Source: an uncultured Clostridia bacterium (lineage in GTDB: Bacteria > Bacillota > Clostridia > Oscillospirales > CAG-272). From it: a stretch of DNA of 6,306 nucleotides. Numbering within the stretch: the first letter of the stretch is position 1; every line of letters starts with the position of its first letter. The DNA is taken from positions 1-6,306 of the forward strand of contig CALEJO010000081.1 in NCBI GenBank assembly GCA_937898155.1, read 5' to 3'. Of the stretch, positions 1 through 5,866 are shown piece by piece. Made by a program: the position numbers and the translations under genes. Under the pieces are notes generated by a model. That model made no database searches and had not been told where the DNA came from. It worked only from the letters and a program-made list of their open reading frames with translations.

Positions 1-654
1 CATCACGAGGATGCGGTCGCAATACGCCGCCATATCTTCCATACTGTGGCTGATCATAATGACGGTCGAATCCGTTTTTTCGCGGTATTCGACGATGCGA
101 TGCAGAATCTCGTCGCGGCCGCGCGGATCGAGTCCCGCCGCCGGCTCGTCGAGGATCAGAATCTTCGGGCGCATCGCCATAATGCCCGCGATCGCGACAC
201 GGCGTTTCTGCCCGCCCGAGAGCGCGAACGGCGATTTGTCGAGGAGCGATTCCGAAAGTCCAACCAGCGCGAGCGATTCGATTACACGCTGCCGGATTTC
301 TTCTTCCGACAGCCCCATATTGCGCGGACCAAACGCGATATCCGCGTAGACGGTCTCTTCAAAGAGTTGATATTCGGGATATTGAAAGACGAGTCCGACC
401 GAAAAACGGACTTCACGGATTTTTTTCGGCTCCGCCCAAATGTTTTTTCCGTCAATCAGCACTTCTCCGGCGCTCGGTTTGAGCAGTCCGTTCAGAAGCT
501 GCGAAACCGTGGACTTGCCGGAGCCGGTATGCCCGATGATCCCCGTGATTTTCTTTTCTTCAAACGAAATATCAATCGCGTCAACCGCCGTTTTACAGAA
601 CGGCGTGTCTTTGGCGTAAACGAACGATACGCCGCGTAATTCTCCTGCGTTCAT
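1..654 (-). CDS. ecfA2: ECF transporter energy-coupling ATPase EcfA2 (partial, C-terminus beyond window)
   Basis: This is the second ABC ATPase of an energy-coupling factor transporter. With EcfA1 and the membrane protein EcfT it hydrolyses ATP on the cytoplasmic face to drive uptake of vitamins or metals bound by exchangeable S components. Reading from the ATG at 654 gives 218 residues with no stop before the window edge, so roughly the last 60-70 residues of a usual 280-290 are missing. Visible motifs are Walker A GHTGSGKST (41-49), Q-loop Q91, signature LSGGQ (145-149), Walker B ILILDE (165-170), D-loop AGLD (173-176) and the switch histidine H203. The DEPAAGLDP form is typical of EcfA2, whereas EcfA1 has DEST/DEAT-xMLDP. 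The ATG overlaps the ecfA1 stop (ATGA), and AGGAAG inside the last ecfA1 codons serves as ribosome binding site, which fixes the start and implies translational coupling. EcfT would be expected next, off the window. Confidence 0.93.
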   Translation of the reverse strand, partial: MNAGELRGVSFVYAKDTPFCKTAVDAIDISFEEKKITGIIGHTGSGKSTVSQLLNGLLKPSAGEVLIDGKNIWAEPKKIREVRFSVGLVFQYPEYQLFEETVYADIAFGPRNMGLSEEEIRQRVIESLALVGLSESLLDKSPFALSGGQKRRVAIAGIMAMRPKILILDEPAAGLDPRGRDEILHRIVEYREKTDSTVIMISHSMEDMAAYCDRILVM

Positions 655-1520
655 GACTGCTTCCTTTGTTTGAGATAGGCAATGACGGCGTCCGCGCCCT
701 CGGCGTCCGTCAGAACGTCATCGGGCAGATCGAAGCCGTCGCGGCGAAGCTCGGCAAAAAGCTCCGTCGTCTGTGGGACGTCGAGCCCCGCGGCTTTGAT
801 TTCTTCGGCGCGGGAAAAAACCTCGCGCGGCGTGCCGTCGAGCGTCACGCGCCCGTCGTCGATCACGATGACGCGGTCCGCGCGGATCGCTTCCTCCATG
901 TAATGTGTGATATGCAAAACCGTCGTGCCGAATTCATGATTGAGTTTTTCGATCGTGGCGAGCACGTCGGCTCTGCCGCGCGGATCGAGCATGGCGGTCG
1001 ATTCGTCAAAAATAATGACCTCGGGGCGAAGCGCGATGATGCCCGCGATAGCGACGCGCTGTTTCTGCCCGCCGGAAAGCTGATGCGGTGAGTGCTTGGC
1101 AAAGGCGCGCATCCCGACGATGTCGAGTGCCTCGTCCACGCGGCGGCGAATCTCCTCGGACGGCAGTCCGAGATTCTCGGGACCAAATGCCACATCCTCC
1201 TCGACGATCGTCGCGACGAGCTGGTTGTCGGGATTCTGAAAGACCATACCGATCCGCTGACGGAGCGCGTAGAGGTCGTCCTCCGTCATCGTTTCCTCAT
1301 CGATCTTCTGCCCGAAAAGCCAGAGCGAGCCGGATGTCGGCGTGAGGATCAGATTGATGAGCTTCGCCAGCGTGCTTTTTCCGGAGCCGTTGTGCCCGAG
1401 GACCGCGACGAAGCTTCCCTTTTCGATTTCGAGATTTAAGTCCGTGATGACGGGAAAATCCCCCTCGCCGTCATCATAGGCAAAAGACAAATGTTCGGTT
1501 TTGATGATCGGTTCCGTCAT
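651..1520 (-). CDS. ecfA1: ECF transporter energy-coupling ATPase EcfA1
   Basis: This is the first ATPase of the ECF heterodimer, 289 residues, full length for the family. Motifs in order are: N-terminal strand IIKTEHLSFAY, Walker A GHNGSGKST (42-50), Q-loop Q95 in VFQNPDNQ, signature LSGGQ (148-152), Walker B VIIFDE (168-173), D-loop MLDP (177-180), switch H206 in HITHYMEE, and the C-terminal GTPREVFS segment followed by the short regulatory tail of CbiO/EcfA proteins. The pattern DESTAMLDPRGR marks it as the A1 rather than the A2 subunit. An in-frame ATG exists at 1568, but the start at 1520 is preferred. The homologous region begins there, GAAAGGA lies 6 nt upstream, and the ATG overlaps the methyltransferase stop by 4 nt (ATGA). 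The stop at 651 in turn overlaps the ecfA2 start, so all three genes are probably coupled. Acts at the inner face of the membrane. Confidence 0.95.
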   Translation of the reverse strand: MTEPIIKTEHLSFAYDDGEGDFPVITDLNLEIEKGSFVAVLGHNGSGKSTLAKLINLILTPTSGSLWLFGQKIDEETMTEDDLYALRQRIGMVFQNPDNQLVATIVEEDVAFGPENLGLPSEEIRRRVDEALDIVGMRAFAKHSPHQLSGGQKQRVAIAGIIALRPEVIIFDESTAMLDPRGRADVLATIEKLNHEFGTTVLHITHYMEEAIRADRVIVIDDGRVTLDGTPREVFSRAEEIKAAGLDVPQTTELFAELRRDGFDLPDDVLTDAEGADAVIAYLKQRKQS

Positions 1521-2410
1521 GATTTTCCTTTCAGCGTTTGATTCGTCCAGCGCGCGGACGCTCCGCACGGAAGCACGCCGCCCGTTTCGCGCACGGGCAG
1601 TCCGATCTCGTCGGAAAGCACGGTGCCGCCGAATCTCGTTTTCAGTTTGAGCTCCAATACGTATCCCATCGTGGACGGCGAAAGCCCCGTCGTATAAGAA
1701 TTGACGAGGAAGAACAGCGGATCATCGGAAAGCACCTGCGCGGCGAGTCCGATGAAATCGCCGATGCAATCTTCGAGTTTCCAAACCTCACCCGACGGAC
1801 CGCGCCCGTAGGACGGCGGGTCCATGATGATCGCGTCGTATCGGATGTTTTTCTTGATCGCGTATTGCAAAAATTTCGTGCAGTCATCGACAAAATAGCG
1901 GATTTTCGCGTCGGAAAGCCCGGAAAGCGCCGCGTTTTCCTTTGCCTGCGCCACCATGTTTTTTGCCGCGTCCACATGAAAGACCTCGGCACCTGCCGCC
2001 GCGGCCGCGATCGTCGCGCCGCCCGTATAGGCAAACAGGTTCAGCACGCGGACGGGACGCCCCGCCGCGCGGATCAGCCGGGACGTCCAATCCCAGTTTG
2101 TCGCCTGCTCCGGGAAAAGCCCCGTATGCTTAAATCCCATCGGTTTGATCTTGAACGTCAGCTTGCCGCACGCGTCGCTGTCGTAAGAAACCGTCCAATC
2201 GGACGGCACGTCGCGCTTCGTCCAGCTTCCGCCGCCGCCCTCGCGAGTATAGACGGCGTCCGCTTTTTTCCAAAGCGGACTTCTCTGCTCGTTTTTCCAG
2301 ATCACCTGCGGATCGGGGCGGCGCAGGATATAATCGCCCCAGCGTTCCAGGCGCTCGCCGTCCGAGGTATCGATCAGTTCATATTCGTTCCAGTTTTCCG
2401 CTTTCCACAT
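1517..2410 (-). CDS. Class I SAM-dependent methyltransferase, COG1092/RlmI-like, without PUA domain
   Basis: A 297-residue Rossmann-fold methyltransferase of the COG1092 (Methyltrans_SAM) type. SAM-binding motif I is VLNLFAYTGG (122-131), the acidic residue ending strand 2 is D147 in HVDAAKNMV, VDD (174-176) lies at motif III, and DPPSYGRG (197-204) is motif IV at the active site. Residues 80-110 (KLTFKIKPMGFKHTGLFPEQ) resemble the linker before motif I in 23S rRNA m5C1962 methyltransferase RlmI and its relatives. RlmI is near 400 residues with an N-terminal PUA RNA-binding domain. Here the first 80 residues are a different, shorter module, so the substrate (an RNA is likely) cannot be named. 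The start at 2410 is chosen over an ATG at 2509, which would lie deep inside ruvB. A GGAG sits in the last ruvB codons, 13 nt upstream. The gap to ruvB is 7 nt and the stop overlaps ecfA1, so it is an operon member. Confidence 0.85.
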   Translation of the reverse strand: MWKAENWNEYELIDTSDGERLERWGDYILRRPDPQVIWKNEQRSPLWKKADAVYTREGGGGSWTKRDVPSDWTVSYDSDACGKLTFKIKPMGFKHTGLFPEQATNWDWTSRLIRAAGRPVRVLNLFAYTGGATIAAAAAGAEVFHVDAAKNMVAQAKENAALSGLSDAKIRYFVDDCTKFLQYAIKKNIRYDAIIMDPPSYGRGPSGEVWKLEDCIGDFIGLAAQVLSDDPLFFLVNSYTTGLSPSTMGYVLELKLKTRFGGTVLSDEIGLPVRETGGVLPCGASARWTNQTLKGKS

Positions 2411-2417
2411 AGGTCTT

Positions 2418-3497
2418 TCAAATCTCCAATTTCGTTTGCGTCGCTCCGTCGTTTCCGCTTGTCCCGCGGAACGGGATGCCGAGATGCTCGTAAGCGTAGC
2501 GCGTGACACATCTGCCGCGCGGCGTGCGCGTCAAAAAGCCGAGTTGAATGAGATACGGCTCGTAAACGTCCTCAATCGTCACGGTTTCCTCGCCGATCGT
2601 CGCAGCGAGCGTATCGAGACCGACCGGACCGCCGTCGTAAAAGCGAATGATCGAGGTCAGCATTTTGCGGTCGATGTTGTCGAGCCCGAGCTTGTCGATT
2701 TCCAGCATATTGAGCGCGCCGTCCGCCAGCTCGGACGTGATCCTGCCGTCGCCCTTCACCTGCGCGTAATCGCGCACGCGTTTGAGCAGCCGATTGGCGA
2801 TTCGCGGCGTGCCGCGGGAGCGACGCGCGATCTCCGTCGCGCCGTCCTCGCTGATCTCGATGCCGAGGATGCCGGCGCTTCGTTTGATGATGCGCACCAG
2901 CTCCTCCGGTGTATAAAGTTCAAGGCGCAGAAGCACGCCGAATCGGTCGCGGAGCGGCGTCGTCAGTTGTCCGGCGCGCGTCGTCGCGCCGATGAGCGTG
3001 AATTTTTCGAGCGGCAACCGAATGCTCCGCGCCGCCGGTCCTTTGCCGATGATGATGTCGAGCGCGTAATCCTCCATCGCCGGATACAGCACCTCTTCCA
3101 CATTGCGCGAAAGGCGGTGGATCTCATCCACGAACAATACGTCGTTGCGCGAAAGATTCGTTAAGAGCGCCGCGAGGTCGCCCTGCTTTTCGATTGCGGG
3201 TCCGGACGTGATGCGGATATTGACGCCGAGCTCGTTTGCGATGATCGCGGCGAGCGTGGTCTTGCCGAGTCCGGGCGGACCGTAAAGCAGCACGTGGTCG
3301 AGCGATTCCCCGCGCATTTTCGCCGCTTCGATATAAATGCGCAAGCTCTCCTTGGCTTTTTCCTGTCCGATATATTCGTCGAGCGTCTGCGGACGCAGTC
3401 CCGCGTCGAGCTCCGCGTCCTCCGCGCGCGCCACGGCGCTCAGGAGTCGCTTGTCCTCTTCCGGCATCTGCGTTGTCGCTTCGTATTTGTTGATCAT
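2418..3497 (-). CDS. ruvB: Holliday junction branch-migration DNA helicase RuvB
   Basis: The AAA+ motor of the RuvAB complex. Hexameric rings on either side of RuvA pump DNA through a Holliday junction using ATP. At 359 residues it is slightly longer than usual (about 330-350), through a 20-residue N-terminal leader and a polar C-terminal tail (GTSGNDGATQTKLEI). Motifs: LRPQTLDEYIGQ (34-45), Walker A GPPGLGKT (73-80), Walker B with DEIH (124-127), sensor 1 GATTRAG (170-176), arginine-finger region PLRDRFG (181-187), sensor 2 RGTPRIANRLLKR (228-240), and the winged-helix DNA-binding domain from about 265, including DGGPVGLDTLAATIGE and YLIQLGFLTRTPRGR. All key residues are present, so it should be active. 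The start has GGAAAGGA 8 nt upstream. It follows ruvA after 35 nt in the usual ruvC-ruvA-ruvB order. Confidence 0.98.
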   Translation of the reverse strand: MINKYEATTQMPEEDKRLLSAVARAEDAELDAGLRPQTLDEYIGQEKAKESLRIYIEAAKMRGESLDHVLLYGPPGLGKTTLAAIIANELGVNIRITSGPAIEKQGDLAALLTNLSRNDVLFVDEIHRLSRNVEEVLYPAMEDYALDIIIGKGPAARSIRLPLEKFTLIGATTRAGQLTTPLRDRFGVLLRLELYTPEELVRIIKRSAGILGIEISEDGATEIARRSRGTPRIANRLLKRVRDYAQVKGDGRITSELADGALNMLEIDKLGLDNIDRKMLTSIIRFYDGGPVGLDTLAATIGEETVTIEDVYEPYLIQLGFLTRTPRGRCVTRYAYEHLGIPFRGTSGNDGATQTKLEI

Positions 3498-3532
3498 ACA
3501 CGCCGTCCTTTCCGAGATAGGTTATCGTGATA

Positions 3533-4144
3533 TCAGAATCTCTTTGCCATATTTTTGAGTGCCGCGGTCAGCATTTCCTCAATGGAGAGCGTCGGCGAAA
3601 CACCGCGGAGCGCGCTTTCCGCTTCCGCACGCGAATAGCCCAGCACCATCATCGCCGTCACCGCTTCTTCGAGATTGCCCGTCGCGGCGAATGGAATCTC
3701 CTCCGCTCCCGCTTCCGACGACACCGACGCGACGGAAAATTCTTTTGCCACCTTGTCTTTCAGTTCCAGCACGATACGCGCCGCCGTTTTGCCGCCGACG
3801 CCGGACGCTTTCGAGATCGCCTTCACGTCGCCGGACGAGACCGCGAGCGCGAACCGCTCGGGCGTCAGAATCGACAGCACCGCCATCGCCGCTTTCGGGC
3901 CGACGCCGGAAACGCCGATCAGCAGCTTGAACGCCGCCAGCTCCTCCGTCGTATAGAAGCCGTAAAGCTCCGCCGCGTCCTCGCGCAGATAAAAATACGT
4001 ATAGAGGCACACCCGCTCTCCGATGTGCGTCAATTTAGAAAGCGTATTGCCGCTGACGGTCGTCTTATAGCCGACGCCGCCGCAATCGACGACCGCCGAA
4101 AAAGGATCGGTCATCACCAGTTCGCCTTTGAGGTAATAAAACAT
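3533..4144 (-). CDS. ruvA: Holliday junction DNA-binding protein RuvA
   Basis: RuvA binds four-way junctions as a tetramer and loads RuvB for branch migration. The 203 residues are the family's normal length with all three domains. The OB-fold runs from about 1 to 63 (MFYYLKGEL...GGVGYKTTVS) and contains the acidic pin residues E55 and D56 in LREDAAELYGF. The two helix-hairpin-helix DNA-binding motifs are GVSGVGPKAAM (77-87) and GVGGKTAARIVLEL (115-128). The flexible linker is about 134-155, and the C-terminal RuvB-binding three-helix domain is about 156-203 (AVTAMMVLGYSRAEAESAL). The ATG at 4144 is preceded by a G-rich ribosome binding site (GCGGGGG) about 6 nt upstream. It starts 15 nt after ruvC and is followed by ruvB after 35 nt, so the three are almost certainly expressed together. 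Confidence 0.98.
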   Translation of the reverse strand: MFYYLKGELVMTDPFSAVVDCGGVGYKTTVSGNTLSKLTHIGERVCLYTYFYLREDAAELYGFYTTEELAAFKLLIGVSGVGPKAAMAVLSILTPERFALAVSSGDVKAISKASGVGGKTAARIVLELKDKVAKEFSVASVSSEAGAEEIPFAATGNLEEAVTAMMVLGYSRAEAESALRGVSPTLSIEEMLTAALKNMAKRF

Positions 4145-4159
4145 GATCTGCCCCCGCTT

Positions 4160-4675
4160 TTATAGAAGTCTCGTTTTTTTCTGATTGTAAAAGTCCTGCA
4201 CCTTCGAGCCGCAACAATGCGCGTGGCAGATCGCCAGCGCGAGCGCGTCCGCCGTATCGTCGAGCTTCGGGACATTATCCAGATGCAGAAATACCTTGAC
4301 CATTTCCATGACCTGCTTTTTCTCCGCGTGACCGTAGCCGACGACGGATTGCTTGACTTGAAGCGGCGTATATTCGCTGATCTTCACGTTTTTCTGCATG
4401 GCAGAAAGCAAGATGACACCGCGCGCTTCCGCGACGGCGATCGCCGTTTTTTGGTTGGTGTTGAAAAAGAGTTCCTCGATCGACATTTCGTCGGGATGAT
4501 AGAGGTCGATCAGCTCACACATATCGTCGTAAATCATTTTCAGACGTGTTTCCACATCCAGCCCCGCTGGCGTTTCGATCGAGCCCATCGCCAGCGTCTG
4601 AAATACGCCGCGACGATAGTCGATCACGCCGTAGCCGACGATCGCGATGCCGGGGTCGATGCCGAGAATGATCAT
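4160..4675 (-). CDS. ruvC: Holliday junction endonuclease (resolvase) RuvC
   Basis: A dimeric RNase H-fold nuclease that cuts Holliday junctions symmetrically with Mg2+, completing recombination after RuvAB migration. The 171 residues match the family. The four-carboxylate active site is present: D7 in MIILGIDPG, E67 in the MSIEELFF segment, and D140 and D143 in LDDTADALALAIC. The FFNTNQKTAIAVAEARGV and YTPLQVKQSVVGYGHAEKKQV stretches are the family's characteristic junction-binding region. A longer frame exists upstream, but the start at 4675 is supported by the exact family N-terminus, a strong GGGGAGGGG site 5 nt upstream, and the ATGA overlap with the stop of the preceding gene at 4672. 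That overlap implies coupled translation from the upstream unknown gene. Confidence 0.97.
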   Translation of the reverse strand: MIILGIDPGIAIVGYGVIDYRRGVFQTLAMGSIETPAGLDVETRLKMIYDDMCELIDLYHPDEMSIEELFFNTNQKTAIAVAEARGVILLSAMQKNVKISEYTPLQVKQSVVGYGHAEKKQVMEMVKVFLHLDNVPKLDDTADALALAICHAHCCGSKVQDFYNQKKTRLL

Positions 4676-5676
4676 AGCGTCCCCTCCCCCGCCCGATAAT
4701 AGATGCCGCGCGCCGCCGCCTGCGGATATTCCAGCATAAGATAGCAGAAAAAGCCGTCCGTATCCGTCTGCTCCGTAAAGGAAAAAACCAGCGCGAACGT
4801 ATTTTCTCTGCCGGAAAACATCTGCGGGATCGCGTCGACGGATTCCGCGCCGACGCCGAAATAGTCCGCCGCGTCCAAAAGATCCGCGAGCATCGTCGGA
4901 TCGTCGAGCGTGATCTGGCACTCGAAAACGGGCTTGCCCTCCGTCGGAATGAGGAGACGGTCGCGGTATGCGAGGGCAAACTCCGTCGCGTTTTCGCCGT
5001 CGTCCGCCTCGACGACGCACGTCAGCGCGATCGTCAGCTCATATTGATCGAGGAGTCGGTAAAACCCGTTGAGCCGCCCGTCGGACGTATTATAAATCGG
5101 CAAAAGCGCGCAGGTGACGTTGCCGTTATAGACGGATTCACAGGCGCTTTGAAAGTTGCTCTCATAGACGGCGGAAACACCGCCGAGGTATTTCGCGATC
5201 TTCTCGAACGCGCGGGACGCCTGCACACTCCGGAGGAACGAAATCTTGCGGTCCGCGCCCGTCGGCATCTCGCCGCACGCGCCGAAAAACCACCCGAAAT
5301 AATCGGAAAGCGGGTGTCGCGCGCCGGATGCCGCGATGCACGCGCATCGGTAAAAGCGGTCCAGACGCGAAATGGCGCGCAAAACCGGGCGTTCCTCTGC
5401 GGCGTTGACCGCGCCGAACAAGGCTGGTGTTTCTCCGTCCGTCGCGTTTTCGCGATAGATCGCCGCCGCGTCGTCCGAAAGAAGGATCGCCTGCATCACG
5501 TCGCTCTGTCCCGTTTCGCGCAGGATGCGGCGCGTGATCCAGTCCGCCTGCTCTTTGAGGTGCGCGAGCCGTTTCTCCGCGGCAGAAGAAGCCGAACGCA
5601 ACGTATAGGATAAATTCGCGCGGATCGCCTGTTCGGCGCCCGAAAGACGATCTTCCGTTCCCGCTTTTCCGTTCAT
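4672..5676 (-). CDS. Unknown protein with prephenate-dehydratase-like and ACT-like segments, first gene of the ruv operon
   Basis: I do not recognise a named family for this 334-residue soluble protein. It has no signal peptide and no membrane segment. Residues 1-140 are mostly helical and unlike anything I can name; a chorismate-mutase pattern is not evident. Residues about 144-235 resemble the first half of prephenate dehydratase (PDT). NFQSACESVYNGNVTCALLP aligns with the PDT pattern of an aromatic-led helix, then E-x-G, then GVxPIEN. It is followed by IYNTSDGRLNGFYRLLDQYEL, like PDT's IENSxxGxVNxxxDLLxxxxL. NATEFAL (229-235) recalls the catalytic TRF motif, with R replaced by E, but the roughly 100-residue second PDT lobe is absent. 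Residues 248-325 show a beta-alpha-beta-beta-alpha-beta order consistent with an ACT domain. Catalysis is doubtful and ligand sensing is possible; both are inference. The start at 5676 has a perfect AAGGAGG 7 nt upstream. The stop overlaps ruvC. Confidence 0.8.
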   Translation of the reverse strand: MNGKAGTEDRLSGAEQAIRANLSYTLRSASSAAEKRLAHLKEQADWITRRILRETGQSDVMQAILLSDDAAAIYRENATDGETPALFGAVNAAEERPVLRAISRLDRFYRCACIAASGARHPLSDYFGWFFGACGEMPTGADRKISFLRSVQASRAFEKIAKYLGGVSAVYESNFQSACESVYNGNVTCALLPIYNTSDGRLNGFYRLLDQYELTIALTCVVEADDGENATEFALAYRDRLLIPTEGKPVFECQITLDDPTMLADLLDAADYFGVGAESVDAIPQMFSGRENTFALVFSFTEQTDTDGFFCYLMLEYPQAAARGIYYRAGEGTL

Positions 5677-5683
5677 TTTGCTT

Positions 5684-5690
5684 CCTCCTT
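5684..5690 (-). promoter_or_regulatory. Shine-Dalgarno site of the first operon gene
   Basis: The minus strand reads AAGGAGG here, a perfect match to the anti-Shine-Dalgarno complement, with 7 nt to the ATG at 5676. It decides the start against the upstream in-frame ATG at 5709. That codon lies so close to the predicted transcription start (about 5718) that it would have almost no leader and no ribosome binding site. Confidence 0.85.
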
Positions 5691-5724
5691 TGCCGCAAGA
5701 ATCCGGCATTTTATATCAAAGTAA

Positions 5725-5753
5725 ATTATAACATAAAAATCTTATCAATGCAA
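5725..5753 (-). promoter_or_regulatory. Sigma-A-type promoter of the ruv-ecf operon
   Basis: On the minus strand a -35 box TTGCAT (5753-5748) and a perfect -10 box TATAAT (5730-5725) are separated by exactly 17 bp. A TG one base before the -10 box gives an extended -10. Transcription would start near 5718, leaving a leader of about 40 nt before the ATG at 5676. A-tracts on the minus strand at about 5766-5783 could act as an UP element. No LexA-like GAAC-N4-GTTC operator overlaps it. This is the only good promoter I see for the seven minus-strand genes. Confidence 0.8.
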
Positions 5754-5815
5754 GCACATTTGCGGATTTTTTCACTTCTTTTTCCAAGTTCTTTCCGCGA
5801 TGCGGCAAAAAGCTC

Positions 5816-5844
5816 TTTACAAACCGCCTTTTTTGCGGTATGCT
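5816..5844 (+). promoter_or_regulatory. Probable promoter of the dus gene
   Basis: TTTACA (5816-5821, five of six matches to the -35 consensus) and TATGCT (5839-5844, four of six to the -10) are separated by 17 bp. Transcription would begin near 5851, giving a very short leader of about 16 nt that contains only the ribosome binding site. This excludes the in-frame ATG at 5840, which lies inside the -10 box, and supports the start at 5867. Confidence 0.6.
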
Positions 5845-5860
5845 ATTCCCGAAAGGCGGT
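5823..5860. repeat. 9-bp perfect inverted repeat spanning the dus promoter and ribosome binding site
   Basis: ACCGCCTTT (5823-5831) and AAAGGCGGT (5852-5860) are exact reverse complements separated by 20 nt. The left arm lies in the promoter spacer, and the right arm is the Shine-Dalgarno sequence itself (AAGGCGGTG at 5853-5861, one mismatch from the ideal AAGGAGGTG). It could be an operator for a dimeric repressor. In a transcript starting further upstream, it could form a hairpin hiding the ribosome binding site. It could also be coincidence built on the Shine-Dalgarno sequence. Confidence 0.55.
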
Positions 5861-5866
5861 GAGCAG

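Larger units (their letters stand above)
5677..5866. other. Divergent intergenic region (190 nt)
   Basis: This is the only sizeable non-coding stretch and the most AT-rich part of the window. It holds back-to-back promoters for the minus-strand ruv operon and the plus-strand dus gene. Their -35 elements are about 60 nt apart, so a regulator bound here could affect both. I see no riboswitch, tRNA or intrinsic terminator in it. The short T-run at 5829-5834 lies between promoter elements and does not follow a convincing stem. Confidence 0.75.

Noticed and set aside
46..639. Plus-strand open frame (197 codons) opposite ecfA2
   Set aside because: The minus strand encodes every ABC ATPase motif of EcfA2 across this stretch. 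The plus-strand product shows only a reflected composition (many R, D and F).
1538..2506. Long plus-strand open frame (322 codons) opposite the methyltransferase gene
   Set aside because: It is antisense to a clear SAM methyltransferase. The product is arginine-rich and low in information, typical of shadow frames in G+C-rich coding DNA, with no ribosome site or recognisable motif.
2436..3164. Plus-strand open frame (242 codons) opposite ruvB
   Set aside because: Shadow of ruvB, with no family resemblance and no initiation signals.
3527..4165. Plus-strand open frame (212 codons) opposite ruvA
   Set aside because: Shadow of ruvA. It is arginine/histidine-rich with no recognisable domain.
4160..5020. 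Extended 286-codon reading frame for ruvC starting at 5020
   Set aside because: The first 115 codons are antisense-like, arginine-rich filler overlapping the upstream gene. RuvC proteins begin at M-I-I-L-G-I-D-P-G (start 4675), where a strong ribosome site lies.
5044..5613. Plus-strand open frame (189 codons) opposite the unknown PDT/ACT-like gene
   Set aside because: The minus-strand frame has a perfect Shine-Dalgarno site, a promoter and coupling to ruvC. The plus frame has none of these and shows an Arg-rich shadow composition.
5760..5800. LexA/SOS box upstream of ruvC operon
   Set aside because: A GAAC is present on the minus strand near 5787-5792, but no GTTC partner at the right spacing follows, so there is no operator dyad.
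5802..5835. Imperfect inverted repeat GCAAAAAG / CTTTTTTGC as an intrinsic terminator
   Set aside because: The arms are A/T-rich and mismatched by one base. The region lies between two divergent promoters where no transcript needs to end, and no G+C-rich stem precedes the T-run.
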